Source: Owenia fusiformis
Taxonomy: Eukaryota > Annelida > Polychaeta > Sabellida > Oweniidae
Assembly (NCBI GenBank): GCA_903813345.2
Contig: CAIIXF020000008.1
Location: 33,008,867 to 33,072,866 of the forward strand
DNA: 64,000 nt
Direction of reading: 5' to 3'
Positions within the stretch are counted from its first letter, which is position 1. Each line of letters opens with the position of its first letter. Below, piece after piece: positions 26,501 to 41,500 of this stretch. Under the pieces are notes generated by a model, which worked only from the letters and a program-made list of their open reading frames with translations, was not told the DNA's origin and ran no database searches. The translations under genes were made by a program, and so were the position numbers.

Positions 26501-29500
26501 GACAAGACTGTGTCACTTAGATGTTGTATTTACCAACAAACAAAAACTAAATTGTTCTATTGATGGATTATAATTGGCTTATCCATTTTAATATTAGCAC
26601 AGCTTTGTCGTGCCTTTAAGATTAAGTTATTATGTTAAAACACTTATTAGCAGTCCAATTGGTTTTATGGAAAAAAAATGACACCTGTTTTTATAGGATT
26701 TTTAGAGAAGGAGAAATAATATTATTAATAATTTGTGTCAATTTATTTTATTTGATGAAAAAGCAACGTTGAATTAAGCATATGTTACATTGAGGTTTTA
26801 ATTTAGTTTTATTTTGTTTCATGGCATTTTTCACATTATTTAATGCAAACACACTTAGCAAATATTCAATTAAATTTTCAACAACATTATTTTGTTTCTT
26901 GCTTGATTGTGTTTGATGGAAATGTTGTCGCCATGGCTACATCACATCTTGCAGAAAACATAAATATTTTAAGAGATCTTAGATTACTTTGAAAAGGTTT
27001 CCTAAGTTTATTAGGGACGCAACCAATATCCAAGGGATTCAAAAATATCTTTATCCTTAGACAAGAAACATCACACTTAATTCTGGGAGATAAAATTTTC
27101 ACATTTTTCGGGAAAGCCCATGTATATGGGTATCAATGCCCATGTTTAATTTCTGATAGAAAATAAAGTTCTATGTTTGCCCATGGGCTTTCAAATAGAG
27201 TTGTAGTTGAAAGCCCATGGTTTGCCTTAATCCTCCAAATATATCATGTTTCAAATATATCATGTTTTTCAGCTTCCAAATATTCAATATTTTTCAGCTT
27301 CCAAATATTCAATGTTTTTCAGCTTCCAATAATTCATGCATTTGGTATTTTGAAAAAAGCAGCTGCGGAAGTAAATCAAGAATATGACCTAGATCCAAAG
27401 ATTGCGTCTGCAATATCACAAGCCGCACAGGAGGTACTAACCCACAATTCCCTATTCTACTTCATTTCAATTCTAAATCTAAATTGATTTTTTAATATTC
27501 AAGATTTTTATGGTTAAAGGGAGCAGTGTATGCTTCCTGAAAATAGAAAGAATTGTGAAAGTAACTAAGCTATAATTTTTAGTTTTGTGTGTACAATTAG
27601 TAATTTTGCTGAATACTTTGATTTACAATTAGATATTATCTAATTTTTATCATTTTCATTTGTAAAAATTGGTAAATTGTAATACACTGTTGCCTATGTT
27701 CAAGGATTCAGGCAGAGAAGTTCAAATCCTGAATTTGGAAAATATTCCATCTCGATTTATAACATTTATAAATTATTTTATGTACAAAATAATTAAATGC
27801 TTTTCATTTAGGTGACAGATGGGAGACTGAATGATCATTTCCCACTAGTAGTTTGGCAGACAGGATCGGGGACGCAGAGTAACATGAACGTGAATGAGGT
27901 GATAGCAAACAGGGCGATAGAGATGCTAGGGGGCGTCCTGGGGAGTAAGACGCCAGTTCACCCCAATGACCATGTCAATAAGAGTCAGGTAGGTCACAGG
28001 TTGATCTGTGGGTCAGAGTTCAGGTTGACATATGGATTAAAGTTCAGGTCATAGGTCAAGGTTCAGGTTGACCTCTGAGTCAGGTTGACCTATGAGTCAG
28101 GGTTTAGGTTCACTTATAGGTCAAAGTTTAGGTCATAGGTCAAGGTTCAGGTTGATTTCCAAGCCAGGTTGACCTGTGAGTCAGGGTTTAGGTTGACCTC
28201 TGGGTCAAAGATTTAGGTCATAGATCAGTTCAGGTTGACCTCTGATGCATGTTGACATTTGGGTCCTTGGCACATGTCAGGGTTCAGGTTGATCTATGGG
28301 TAAAGGTTTACACTGCTAATCTCAAACAGCACTGTTTATGAAACAGTGCTAGACAGCGCTGTAAAAACAGTACTGTACATCGTTGTTTTCAAAAACAGTA
28401 CTGTACAGCGCTGTAAAAACAGGACTGTACTATGCTGTTCAAAACAGGTGATGCTAGAATAGCATTGTACATCGTTGTACAGCGCAGTACTCGAACTGCA
28501 CTGTTCAGTACTGTTTACATCGCTGTACGGCACCTGTCTGTCAGTTCTCAATGAAATATTAAGCCTTAAATTATATATTTTATTGAAGTTCAGATATAGT
28601 GCTTGAGCTTTGTTGTTGCTTGATTGACGCAGGAATAGGAAATCATTACCTAAAATAAATGTTCATTCATTTATTACAATTAATGATTTACATCCATGTA
28701 CATGTACATTTATTTATTTATGAGAGCCACATTCTTCCGTCATTGATTACTTTATGGAAAATACAGAGGCTGCCCATTGAGTCATTTCAAGATCAGTATG
28801 CATGCCTGTAATCCATCTTCGTGCTTTAAAGCTCAAATATTAAAAAGATGTCATCATGGAATAATTTAAGGTGAATGATAGTCTAAGACCTTAAAACTGG
28901 CATAAGCTTGAAAAATAGTGTCATCATCTCAATATTTTCCACTGCTCGGTCCCCGTCAACTCATTTGAAGTTTGAGCGCCATCATTTTATTTTCTGTTAC
29001 CTATCAGTCAGTTTTGCCAATCAACACATTTTTTGTTCCTGTCATTTCAATTCTCCAATCGGATACTAACAGGGCTGTCAGTTCATTTGCCAAACAAATC
29101 ATAACATTTCTTATATTCACTAATCAGACTTATTGGTCATTTCTAGAAATTTTGAGTTGACAGTTCATATTTTGAGTTGACGGTCCCTAATTGAGTTGAC
29201 TACCCAACAGTATCCCCCATTTATTTATACATATACAACCAACATGACATGAAAACTCTGTTTTGAATTCCATTTCAGAGTTCCAATGACACATTCCCAA
29301 CTGCGATGCATATAGCAGTTGCCATGGAGATAAGGAGATGTCTGTTACCAGGACTACAGCTGCTGTTGGTTACACTTAAAGATAAAGCACAAGAATTTAA
29401 AGATATCATCAAAATTGGGCGCACTCACACACAGGTACCTGTAGGAATTCTATTTGGTGGATTATAACAGCACTGATTGTTTGGCTCATTATCATTGTTA

Positions 29501-32500
29501 TTGTGATTGTTGCCCGGATCTTCATAGGTTTTCAGTGTTGAGGATTTTCTTATTTTATTTAGGAATTTTGTAACTTTTTATGCAATATTTTTAGTTTTAT
29601 TTCACCACCAAAAATCGTGACAAATGTTTATGGTCTCAGTTTTTTGTGACGGCGGTTGGTGATCGGCGGTTGGTGGTTGGTGTCTGTAACAAATGGTGGT
29701 GACATTTCACATGTTAATGCCTTGTTGGATTTTGAATGACGTATTCTGGATCTTATTATCTTTTGTTTTAACATTTATCAAGCATTGAATTAATGGAAGA
29801 ACATTTAGGTTTAATGAAATACATGGCCGTGATTTGCCCAAGATATGTCTTTGTGTGGAGGGGACTTCTACTGAAAGTTCCCATTGAAAAGCATGATGCC
29901 TGTTTGTGTATAAACATTTAATTTTCTCAATTATATTTGTTTGTAAATTAATGACTGCTGGATTTGCTCAAAAACAGCACACATAAACAGGCTAACATGT
30001 GATCTGAAAGTGGATTTCCAGTTGCCTAACTTATAGATGGCAGTGTATGTTGTGTAAAATGTGATTAAGAATTAAAAGTACCTTTTCATAAATATGCATT
30101 GTGTGGGTTGTATTCACTCGCACACAGTAGTATCATTGCCATATATTTGAGGAGATCATGGTGCATGTATGATATGGGCATGAGCACTAATCAGGCACAG
30201 AGGCACAGCCTTTAGTGTTATACCATATATGATTTGGTATATAATATGCTGTCTCAAAACTCCATTCATAGGTAAAGGCCGATAGGAATAATTTTTAAAT
30301 AAAGATGGCATGGAAATCGATCTGTGTTTATCTGTTTCTCGGCCCAGAACCTATGGTTGAAACAGAAATCATTCAATTATGTATTTCTACCTGTACATCC
30401 ACACAGCATAGTCATCTACATGTATATACAAAATTATTTTCATGTTGTTATCTTACTTAATTGTTGTTCAACTAATATGGAATCCTATATGGCCTCACAC
30501 TTTTTTCATGTATTTAATTGAGTCCACTTAAGTATTCTCCATGTCTGACCAATGTCCATATGGAGTCTATTTAAATCTATCAGAAGCATCATACTCATGA
30601 AAAAACAGACAAAAAAATATTTATTACAACTTTGATTCTATTAAAGGGCACTCTGATGGCACAAATTACATATATATATTTATATTATTGAGGACATGCA
30701 ATGGCAGATCCCCGCCACTCCAACATACTTTGTAATTTTGGGAATATACACAAACCCTTGTGTCACCCACTCATTGTATATGTATATTGTATGTGTTTTG
30801 TGAAATAAACAAATTGAAATTGAAAAATTGAAATTTTAACAAATCTATTTTAATTTATATATCTATTTGAAAATCTTTTTATATGGTACCTGTACCTTGT
30901 CATTTCTACATCCTCTTATCAAGTGATATGTTTTGCCAAGTTATCATTTCTTTATATCCACTTAAAATCACTTTAAATTCAAATTTCCTTTAAATATAAT
31001 TGTTTTAATACGGTCATTTTGATGGAATATGTGAGTTTTTTGTAAGTTTGGATACTCTTGGTGGTATTTACTTCATTGGATTTAGTCATATTTTGGTGTG
31101 AATTTATGTAACCTATCAATGGTTGGTAATTGTTTTTTTTTGTTAGTCATCATCTTTTGGTGTGAAATATAGTTCCTTTGTAAGCATAGATACTATCGAT
31201 GATTGCTTTATTTTTTTCAGTCGTCATCTTTTGGTGTGAAATATAGTTCCTTTGTAAGCATAGATACTATCGATGATTGCTTTATTTTTTTCAGTCGTCA
31301 TCTTTTGGTGTGAAATATAGTTCCTTTGTAAGCATAGATACTATCGATGATTGCTTTATTTTTTTCAGTCGTCATCTTTTGGTGTGAAATATAGTTCCTT
31401 TGTAAGCATAGATACTATCGATGATTGCTTTATTTTTTTCAGTCGTCATCTTTTGGTGTGAAATATAATTCCTTTGTAAGCATAGATACTATTGATGGTA
31501 TTTGCTTCATTTGATTCATTGCAGGAATTCTGGGATTGTTAGATTGAAAATCAAAAGCTACTCTTCTGTTGACCCTTGTCATGATTTTCAGGATGTCAAA
31601 ATCGGGGTCTTCTCCATGTTCCTCCAGTTCAATACAAAGCGCCTGTATGAACCATGAACCCTCTCTTGAGTTCCTCCATGCAAAATAGCCTGCAAAAATA
31701 TTTTAGTTTGGATTAAAATGCCCCAAAGACAACTTTTAAATGCCCAAATGATTGCATAGAGCCTATATATATATTAAAAGACCCCTTATGAGTTCCTACA
31801 TGCAAACTGAGACTAACATAAAACTCAGATGCAAAGTAAACCTTAACAAATATTGTAATTAGGATTAAAAATTCCTAGCCTCACAATTCGTAAAAATGCG
31901 CAAAAACTGTATAGGACCTGCTTATAAATACTAATCAACACCCTCCCAGGTTTGTCCATCTGAAATTGGATATGGCACAATAATGCAACTTTTGAATAGT
32001 GGTATTTTTCCATCCTCCTAAGCAGGTATCCAGAATCCGTACCTCCTTCTTCCCCCTGCTATAACCAATTTGGAAGCGTCCGATTAAACTGAATCACGTG
32101 GTCTAATTATGCGCAATGACTTATACATGATTTCTGTCGCAGTGTTGTGACAGACAATCAGATTGCGAGTTCTTAATCTGGGAAATGCTAACTGCTTATT
32201 GCAGGGGGTAAAAAGAAAGAATATATTCTAGATTTTGAAGCCCTGTGATCGGAGGATGTATTTTTCAGTAATTGGCACTTACAGAGTACTGTTTTTAAAT
32301 TTGTTGGCTATGTTAAGCCTAATACACCACTATGATACAAAGGGCTTTATACCTGGTACTACAGAATATGCCATTAAGAAATCTGCCTCTGCTGGGATCC
32401 TGTATGTTGTGTTAGTGTTTGTTTCATCAATGTCATCACCTCCATGACCATCTGTTACTTCTATTCCCTCATCAAGCTTTGAACCTCTACATGCCTATAA

Positions 32501-35500
32501 CATCATATTTTATTTTGTAAAAATTCTGAAACAGTATTAATCCTATATTTAATTTTTATCATATATTTTATTTAACTAAAAGTCTAGTTGTAGTTGATTA
32601 TATATTAGAATGTATAAGTTGTCAAAATTTCAGCAAAATTGTTCAAAATGTCTGAAAATTGGTTTTTCCATAGTCTGAACCAGGAGTCTTATATTGCACC
32701 ATGAGACAAATCAGCTAATAAGACAAAGTAAAAAACTAACTTGTATGAAAAACAGTTTAGGTTTTCCTGCCAGACTTGCACAATTGTTCCCTTTCAGTGG
32801 CTCTGTGAGAGTGTCAATGCTGACAGTGGCATCTTTCCCATATACTTCTCCATTGTCATTCCCATGGCTTAATATTACACAAGCAAAACAGTCCGCTTGG
32901 GAGTGGTCCATACTGCCGGCTTTGTTTAAAATACAAATACAAAATTGTTGGTATGGATGAACATTTTTAATAATTTTGAAAAAATATACAATTCCCAAAT
33001 GATCATGAGAATAGAAAATAACATAATGTGCACATAGATTCTATCTGGAATTTTATATATTATGTATGAATGCTTGGGTTATTGACTCAAAGATATCATT
33101 TTCCAAATCTTATATTACCTTTTTTCATAAGACCCAACATTTCTTTAACTGTCTGATTTGTCTTGACTTCAGGTTTAAAGCCTAGTTCATGCAACTGTTG
33201 GCGTATATTGGACGCGTCAACATCAGAACCCTTTCTCTCTTGCTGTCTTGTTTCAGGATCAAAGGACTTGTTGTTTATAATGATTGCCATGCCACGTTTT
33301 GGATGTTTCATATTGTATCTGTACTTTTCGTCCTTTGGTCCTTGTAGATTTAGAGCTTCCATATTGTCTTCAAGGCCAGCCCTATTAAAATTGTATAAAG
33401 TAAGAACACCAAACAAATTGGGTTTATAATTTCAACACTTGAATTGTACCAAAATGCATTGAATCAAAATACATTGAATCAAAATACATTGAACCAAAAT
33501 ACATTGTACCAAAATGCATTGAATCAAAATACATTGTACCAAAATGCATTGAACCAAAATACATTGTACCAAAATGCATTGAATCAAAATACATTGAAGC
33601 AAAATACATTGTACAAAAATGCATTTAACCAAAATACATTGAACCAAATGCATTTTACCAAAATGCATTGAACCAAAATGCATTTTACCACAATAAGGAT
33701 GTGTTATACAGATTTTAGACAGACTTTAGCCTATTTATTTGAGTAACTATGTTAGTGTTCCATATACACGAGGGGAAAGAGTACCCGTGTATATACAACC
33801 TACCGCCGAGAAAAGACCGGAAGATGTCTGAAAATGTAGGGGGTGAGTTATAAACTTTTGTTTATATCTTGAATTTCTCAATATGAGAAACAGATAAAAC
33901 ACAGAATTGTGTGTAACTGATAAAGTTATTGTTCCAGGCACTCATGTTTGCAAAATAATGAGTACTTAGCGCAATGTTCACTATCCAATCGCTAAATTCA
34001 ACTTTTAAATATTTGAATGATGATTTACATCTTGAATAAGCAACAACCATGGCTGTCTTTACTTCATTTGATTCAAAGATACAATAGGCGTAAATGTATC
34101 TTATTTATTTCACTGCCATACGTTGCATATCATTGAAATCACCGGTGAAAGGTGAAAATGAAAGACCCAATTATGTCACGAGTACGATTATATAGGACCC
34201 GAAGCTACCACCGAGCTATTCCGACTATACCGTGAGTAGAACCCGATGAGGTAGTGAGTAAGCTTTCGAATGAGCATATACAGGGCGTCAAATAAGTCTG
34301 TTCTCCCCCTTAACTTTTTTAATTCAGAAATAACATAGGGTTGGTATATATCATCTTAAAGGAAATTTAATTTGCTGATCACACACCAAATTTCAGAATG
34401 ATTGGTTAAATTCCAAATTTTTTAGAGTATTTTTAGTGATGTCCATAATTCACTTTTTTAATAGTCTGTATGTCTCCCCGGTAGCCCGGATTGCCTCAAT
34501 TCTACGAGGATATGATCCTGTATAAATCATTCAGAACGTTTAATTTTGGCTGCTATCAACTATTTTGTGCCCCTGCTTCAAAAGCTCCCCTGAATGTAAC
34601 ACATTTTACTCTGTGACGATATTGAGAAACATTGAAATCACCCAATGTTGGCATTGTTACTGCAGTATCAACTTTTCACTTTTCATTCACTATACCTTGT
34701 AATTTTACTTGTTTTGACGTAATCAAAGGTCAACTACAACCTTACAATAAATGTTGTAGCAATTTTATTAGGAGGAGGTTATGATTGCTTTTTTGAGGGT
34801 GATCAGCATTTTTCATAAGCTTCAAAATGATATATGGAAAAGTATGATCAAATTAAAGATAAAAAAGTTAAGGGGGGAGAACAGACTTATTTGACACCCT
34901 GTAATATCATGACGATATCACGAATATTCCTTTTTATTTATCATATACTCCTGGCACCGGGATATAATATAATATGATATAATTCCCGCAGCACTATACG
35001 TCAACGTCTGTTTCCGGCAAAGTTCTTTAAAACATTGAATTCATGCTTACACTTGAATCACCATAATTTCCCATGTGTCTATGGTAAGAGTGCAACCCAA
35101 AAACATTTAATTCTGCATTGCAAGCGCCATTCTACTCAAAGAACACAACTTGAAGAATCCCAAGCTTCACAAGCTTCATATCCTCGAAACGAAAATTACC
35201 GTGATCTTTCTTTGATAATACAATACCATAGTCAAAAACATTGTAAATCCATTTTTTGCCATTTAACTCAGGCACATTAACTTTAATACTCAGTAATGGA
35301 TGGTGTACTGACTGAAGTGGACCACAAAGTCATCCATCTCGTGTGATTTATAACTACAGTGGAAGCATTTGTACCGAGGACCTGAAATACAATGTTTCGA
35401 TGTGCAGTGGTAACTGGTGATAGCCATATTTTTTTCAGTTTCATTTATTGTTCACAACAAAATGATTCACATGAATGATGCAGATTGTATGTTTATTATT

Positions 35501-38500
35501 TTTTCATCAGCACGTCATAAACTCGACGATATAATCGGATCTCAACAGATTTTACTCAAGTAATGTTCGGATCTTTATAATATTACTCGTCGATCACATC
35601 GGGTCCGATGTCCGATAACCTCGGATCTTTTAGGACAAAGTTTAAGTGAAGATTTTGCTGTTCAAAAGTGCTATTTTGACCTAATATTTTGACACTTAAT
35701 ATATTATGCATATGCACATCCATTTACCGACCCAAGTATGTCTTATGTATGGCTCATTATCAATTAAAGCGAGTATGAATGAGAAAAACAAATCGAAACC
35801 CATTATACGTTTACCTTATCTCTTAATTTGGACATAAAAATATATTTCAACTATAATTCTAGGCCAATTGCGCCTGCTAGAACATCTTAGTAACAACTCT
35901 AACCATCCAAAGGAATTGTTAGTGACATTATATTACCTTTATTGTCCATTTTCCTACGAGATGACATTATCAAACATTTGCTCGGCGGTATGTGCGTGTC
36001 TTGCTCGGCGGTAGGTTGTATATACACGGGTACTCTTTCCCCTCGTGATATATGTTAAAAAATAAACTGGCCAAGATCTGACCTTGTATTCGCGAATGCA
36101 GCTAATGCCTGTAGGCTACCGGATTAACCTACAATTTTATGGCCAACTCATTTAAATATTAATGGGATAGTGGCAGGGACTATTCATATTTAAATGAGTT
36201 ACCCATAAAATAGTAGGTTAATCCAGTAGCCAACAGCCGTTAGTTGCATTTGTGAATACAAAGGAAGATAACTAAAATTAGACCTTATATCCAAACCCCT
36301 CTCATTATGTACCTCATGTATTAACTGCATGACCTTTAGTGTGTGAGCCTGACCCGGCTACGTATAGCACAGAGTTTATACTGGCGGATTAGACTAGTTC
36401 ATTTTTTATATGTGTGTGAAAGCTTTCTCTTATTTGCGTTTTTTTCGTTTAGTACGGTTTTGTTATGATTGCCGAGGTCATATAACCGGGATGAAACAAT
36501 GATTATCGTTGACTGCCCACACACAAAACATACGTTGAGTGAACAGTGTTATTACAAACAACAGGCTTTAGAATACAAAGCCCAGTAGTGTGATAATAAG
36601 CTGTACACTACCACTGCTGCATGTACATATTAGTAGGGTCCCAAAGAGTGGATAGGGAGGTTGTGTTAGTCACTTTTAAATTTACATTTCAAAATTGTCA
36701 TTTTACATGTCATAATTTGTTGGTTTCATTCGTTTAGCCAATCAAAACATTGTAAAACAATAAATTGTCTGTTACGTACAATCAATTTTGTTCAGTTTTG
36801 ATTAGTTGTCAGAATAAAGTTACGTTCATCTAAATCCATGTATCAAAACAAAAATCTTATTTTCACTTCAAAATACATCAGTGAGATGAATGCTCGGAAT
36901 TGTCACATGCAATAACTTATTGTCGTATTCGTTATTTTATCTTCTCGATAGTAGCATTTAGTCGCACATTTGATGCCAGGTCACCTTGGGGAGCCCCACA
37001 TTTATGTGTGTACTCATGGAAGTAAATTCCCCGGTGTAGCCGAGAGCCACAAACTTTTCAACAGCTTCGAAATGGCCAATTTCTCTCATATATACTCTAA
37101 ATATTTTATTATTTAGCACCTACAAAGTATTGCTAATAACCATATGTAATTTCAATAAGGAAACTTATCTGGCTACATGTAAATTCAATATCAACACTAG
37201 CTGTTCTCTCAACACGCCCTGGCTTACCTTGTGGTGACAAACCCTGGATTTTCGCTATTTATAGTTTATCAACACCTGGACGCATGCACATTTTATAGTT
37301 TATCGGGCACTTTAAACTGCTTGGAAAACAAGCCAATTAATTTTTATGTGTACAGATCAAATAGTTCACTGTAAATTCAAGGCAATCAAACCAATAGTTC
37401 TTTGGTAGAGTTGCACACATTTAGGGCGTATTTTTGTATGACCATGGAGCAAGTGAATTTGATATTGTTGCATAATATTTAAGCTGTTATAACCACAAGT
37501 GTCATTTAGGCGAGTAGCATTTATGCCGTGAGCATTCAAAAATGCAGCCTTAATCTAACCACAATCTAATTTTTAGGATTAAAATCTTGCTCACGGTCAA
37601 AAAATCATGTAGAAAAATGCAGCCTTATGCCTGGGTCACATTTCACTCTACTATACCTAACACCTAGAAATGCATAAGATACTTTGTTTGTCTAATTGTA
37701 TTGTTTAGTATATTTTTGAAAGTGCCTTAGTAACATCTAACATTCAACTGATAAACCATTAATAAGGAACAGGCAAATAAAACAAATACATAATCATTAC
37801 TAATAAGCCAAATGGGTTGCTCATGAACACCAAATGCAAGGTATAGTAGAGTGATTTGCTCTGATTCAACGGCGAGCACCCGGACAGATTTAGTATTTTA
37901 TTCAAATTGTATTCAGTTTTGAACAAAATACTCATTTGGCCAGTCGCTGGTCAATGAATCGGAGCAATTGTGACTCAGGTATTAGCGGCACTCATGCATG
38001 ATAGGGCGGGTCAACCAGAAAACCACTGTTATTCCTGACACTCTGATTTCAACCAGTTACGCTTTTACAACGTTTTACAACTTTTTTACATTTAAATTGA
38101 TCACATCATGGGCTTTCAATTAGAAAGCCCATGGTCACATTTAGAACATTTTTTTCTGTCTCAATTTTTAGCTCATATCGATAAGCTATATTGTTATCAC
38201 CCATATTTTTTAATTTGCCATAGAATTCCATGTTAAAAATTTCCAAAGAGAACACCTGTCAATCTGAACACTTTTGGCCAATCTTAGTATAGAACTCTAG
38301 AACTCTTTTGCTGATAATTTTGTGATAACAACAATTAATGCCTTGGTCACATTTGATCCGATTCGTCGGCTGGGCGCCAGTCCTGAAAATCTGAGCAAAT
38401 GTGACCACGGCATAATAGAGCCAAGGCTTACACAACTGTCACATCTACGTAGTGTTATACTCTGAAAAATGTTAGTTCCCCAAACCACAATAGTTCACCC

Positions 38501-41500
38501 CAAGTATTCCAGCTATAATGCTGTTCACTTATTTATACCCTTGCTAAGCTGCCAGGCCCATAGCCAGGGGGGGTTCAATGGGTTCGAGCGAACCCCCCCC
38601 CCCTGGCCAAAAAATCTTTCAAAATCATGCAGTTTTTCACCATTCTGAGCACCTTTTGAGTGATTTTGGCCATTTTTGGACCAAAATTGTCACAAGTGAA
38701 TCCCCAATGTAATTTTCAAAAAGTGAACCCCCCTTGGCAAATCCTGGCTACGGGCCTGGCTGCTATGTTTTTTTCTTTGTCCTGTATTGATAAAAGATCA
38801 ATAAAAATTCTATAGGTCTGCATTAGTAATAAACACAGTAAGTAAGAACTTGAGTATGTCAACAAGTTATAAAGATGAAGAATCAAAGTTTACATAAAAT
38901 ACCTACACATTTTGTGTGTCACCCTGGGCTCTTGCTGCAGTTTTTGAGGTTGGGGTTCCATCTACCAAGTCTGCCATCGTGTTTCTAGCCTTGTAGAAAT
39001 AGAATAAAGAAATAAATTAGAAATAATGAGCCTGACCTTATAACTGAGAAAACTTAATATATAAAATATATAAAAAACAGAAGAAACTTTTTTAGATTTT
39101 AAAATAACTAGTTATTAGATATTTTAGTAGCCAGTCAACTACTCGATAATTGATGTACATCTCTATATCTCTGGCTATCTTTTCTCACATTTATTAAAAA
39201 TACATTTATTAAAAATACATTTATTAAAAAAACATTCATTAAAAATCTATGGCTATATGTCTTTGATGAATGGGGCCATTTTTTCACCTGGATTGTCCTA
39301 AACTTCAACTTTCACAGCTTTACAGGGAAAATAGAAAAACTAATGTCAAATTCAAAATCGGAATCAAAGACCTTAGCATGCATTGATACCCTCATAATCA
39401 TGGGTAAAGTTCATACAAAGTACAATGTTTTCATACTGAATGATACATGATATATTCCATACAATGAAAATGAGTGCATTATTTAATAAAATGTCAAATG
39501 TCAAAATAACCTCAATAATACTATGTACAGAGCTCAAAACAGGTTTTTACATGCACTCCCTGGAACATTTCACTAGACAATATATTCCATTTCGGAAATA
39601 ACACCATTTTCAACAATGTTTGTCTCTATTTTTATAATATGTTTATAAATGAGTCAATGAATAATTGATAACAAATCTAAAAGTATGAATTCAGGTCATC
39701 GCAACTTTCTGTGTACGTTAGATAAAGGTATATCATGTTATGTGGGTATAGGTTTTTATTTGATTTATTTGCCTTGATTTATTGTGGTAAGCCACACCTT
39801 TGTCATTTCTCTGTCTTATGTGCCCAATATAGTGCTCTAAATAATACAATCTTTGAAAATTTGATATCATTCATAGAAAAAGAAAAAAATGAAAAAAATG
39901 AAAAGCTATCTATTTTCCTTGTTATGACTGCCATTTTTGTTTCGGACAATTTTTGTAAAATTTCAAAGATTGCATCATTTAGAGCAATTTATTGGGCACA
40001 TTTTCTGAAAGCTTCAAAAGATTCTGTTCAGTGACCTCTCCTAAGCTCCAACTTTTAGCTATTTTAAGTCACATTTTCAGAGGACTGAAAAAGTTATTTC
40101 ATCATGTTTAAAGTCATTTTGACCATAGACATTGTGATCCTGGTCATGTAAATGAAATGTGGAACTAGTTAAACTAGTTAAACAGAACTGTGTTATCTTG
40201 GTTCAAAAATGTTTGAAATCCAGGATGGTTTTTTCACTTCCTGTTTTGTCATTTTCTGTTATTAAACGCTCATACCTGTAAAATTTGTTTTCTTGGACGT
40301 CCTGACACTATTGTAACTGAATCAAGTCCAGTCCCTCGTAACCTGCTAATTGCGTAGTTGTCCTTGTCTATATTTTTAAATAACATTAAGAGGAAGTGAA
40401 TTTTACAAGTTCAGTCTCACTCTATATGTATTTGTAGAGTACTTACATGTACTTGTTCTTAGAATACAAGTCTTTATCAGTTGTTATGTGTTAAAACGAA
40501 ACTGCTTTGCAGTGTATGTACACACCACATATGTGTGCTTTCATATTTGTGAAGTTTGAATTTTGTGTACATTGTTCAATGCGACTATTTATTTATTTAT
40601 TTTTAACATTGAATAGAGGAGTTTCATATAGCTTTGAAATCTAGCTAATTCTCATTTTTTCATGGGTTTTTAAGAGATTTGCACTTTTAACCTTTTACAA
40701 CTAATTTTTCTTTCTTTTTAAAAGCATATATGAATTCAGTGAAAAGTTTTCCACAGTAATAACTTTGAATTATACAGTTTTGTCATTTAAATCATTTTCC
40801 AAGACGTTTTAAAAAATCTCTTTTGAAGCTATTATTGCATTGATGCAATTATTCATTTGACAACCAATGATTTCATGATTAATCACAATAGGTACATTGA
40901 CGACAGGATTGTTCCACAGTATGCCATTTGAGTTTCAGACAGATTCAACCAGCACTTTTTCATGAATCATAAATTAAGTGACGGTTGCAAGTTTATAACA
41001 TGGATCGCTATTGCAGTCTTGCCCAAGCAAAATGAAGAATGACAAGGGTGACATCTATTATGTCAGCTTTATTTATCAGCTTTATTCAGCTACTACAGGG
41101 TGGGCCAAAAAAAACCACCCCCCTAGCCAATATTTCTGATAAATATTCAATTTTTAACATGCACACCAACAATGATATATCATTCTAAAGATAATTTAAT
41201 TTGCAACAAAATGATATATAATAGAACAATTTTCAACAACTCTGGCTCGAGATATAACCATTTATGTGACATGGGGGTCAAAAAACACCTTTTCAATTTC
41301 CGCCGATTTTGCCAACAATTGCCTATTTCTACCGAATTTTAGTAAATTACAACATTGTCTTGAGTCTTTCATAATTGGATATTATATATTGTTTTCATTA
41401 AGTTTTTGAACCTTGCATGCTCAATATACATGTGTATGCTTATAAAACTAATTCATTTCTTCTTCAGTCTGTCAAAATATGGCTCAATAGACTCACCCCC

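Larger units (their letters stand above)
33767..36047. mobile_element. 2.28-kb DNA element with perfect 44-bp terminal inverted repeats (caspase intron 1)
   Basis: The 44 bases at 33767-33810 (starting CACGAGGGGAAAGAGTACCC, ending CTACCGCCGAG) are the exact reverse complement of 36004-36047. Flanks are ATATA on both sides, a possible target duplication. It contains a nested mariner-type element and a possible LINE remnant, but no transposase frame I can recognise. Confidence 0.88.

Noticed and set aside
33424-33683. Open frames with [13 protein letters not shown] and [11 protein letters not shown] repeats
   Set aside because: Products of a 15-bp minisatellite read in several frames on both strands.
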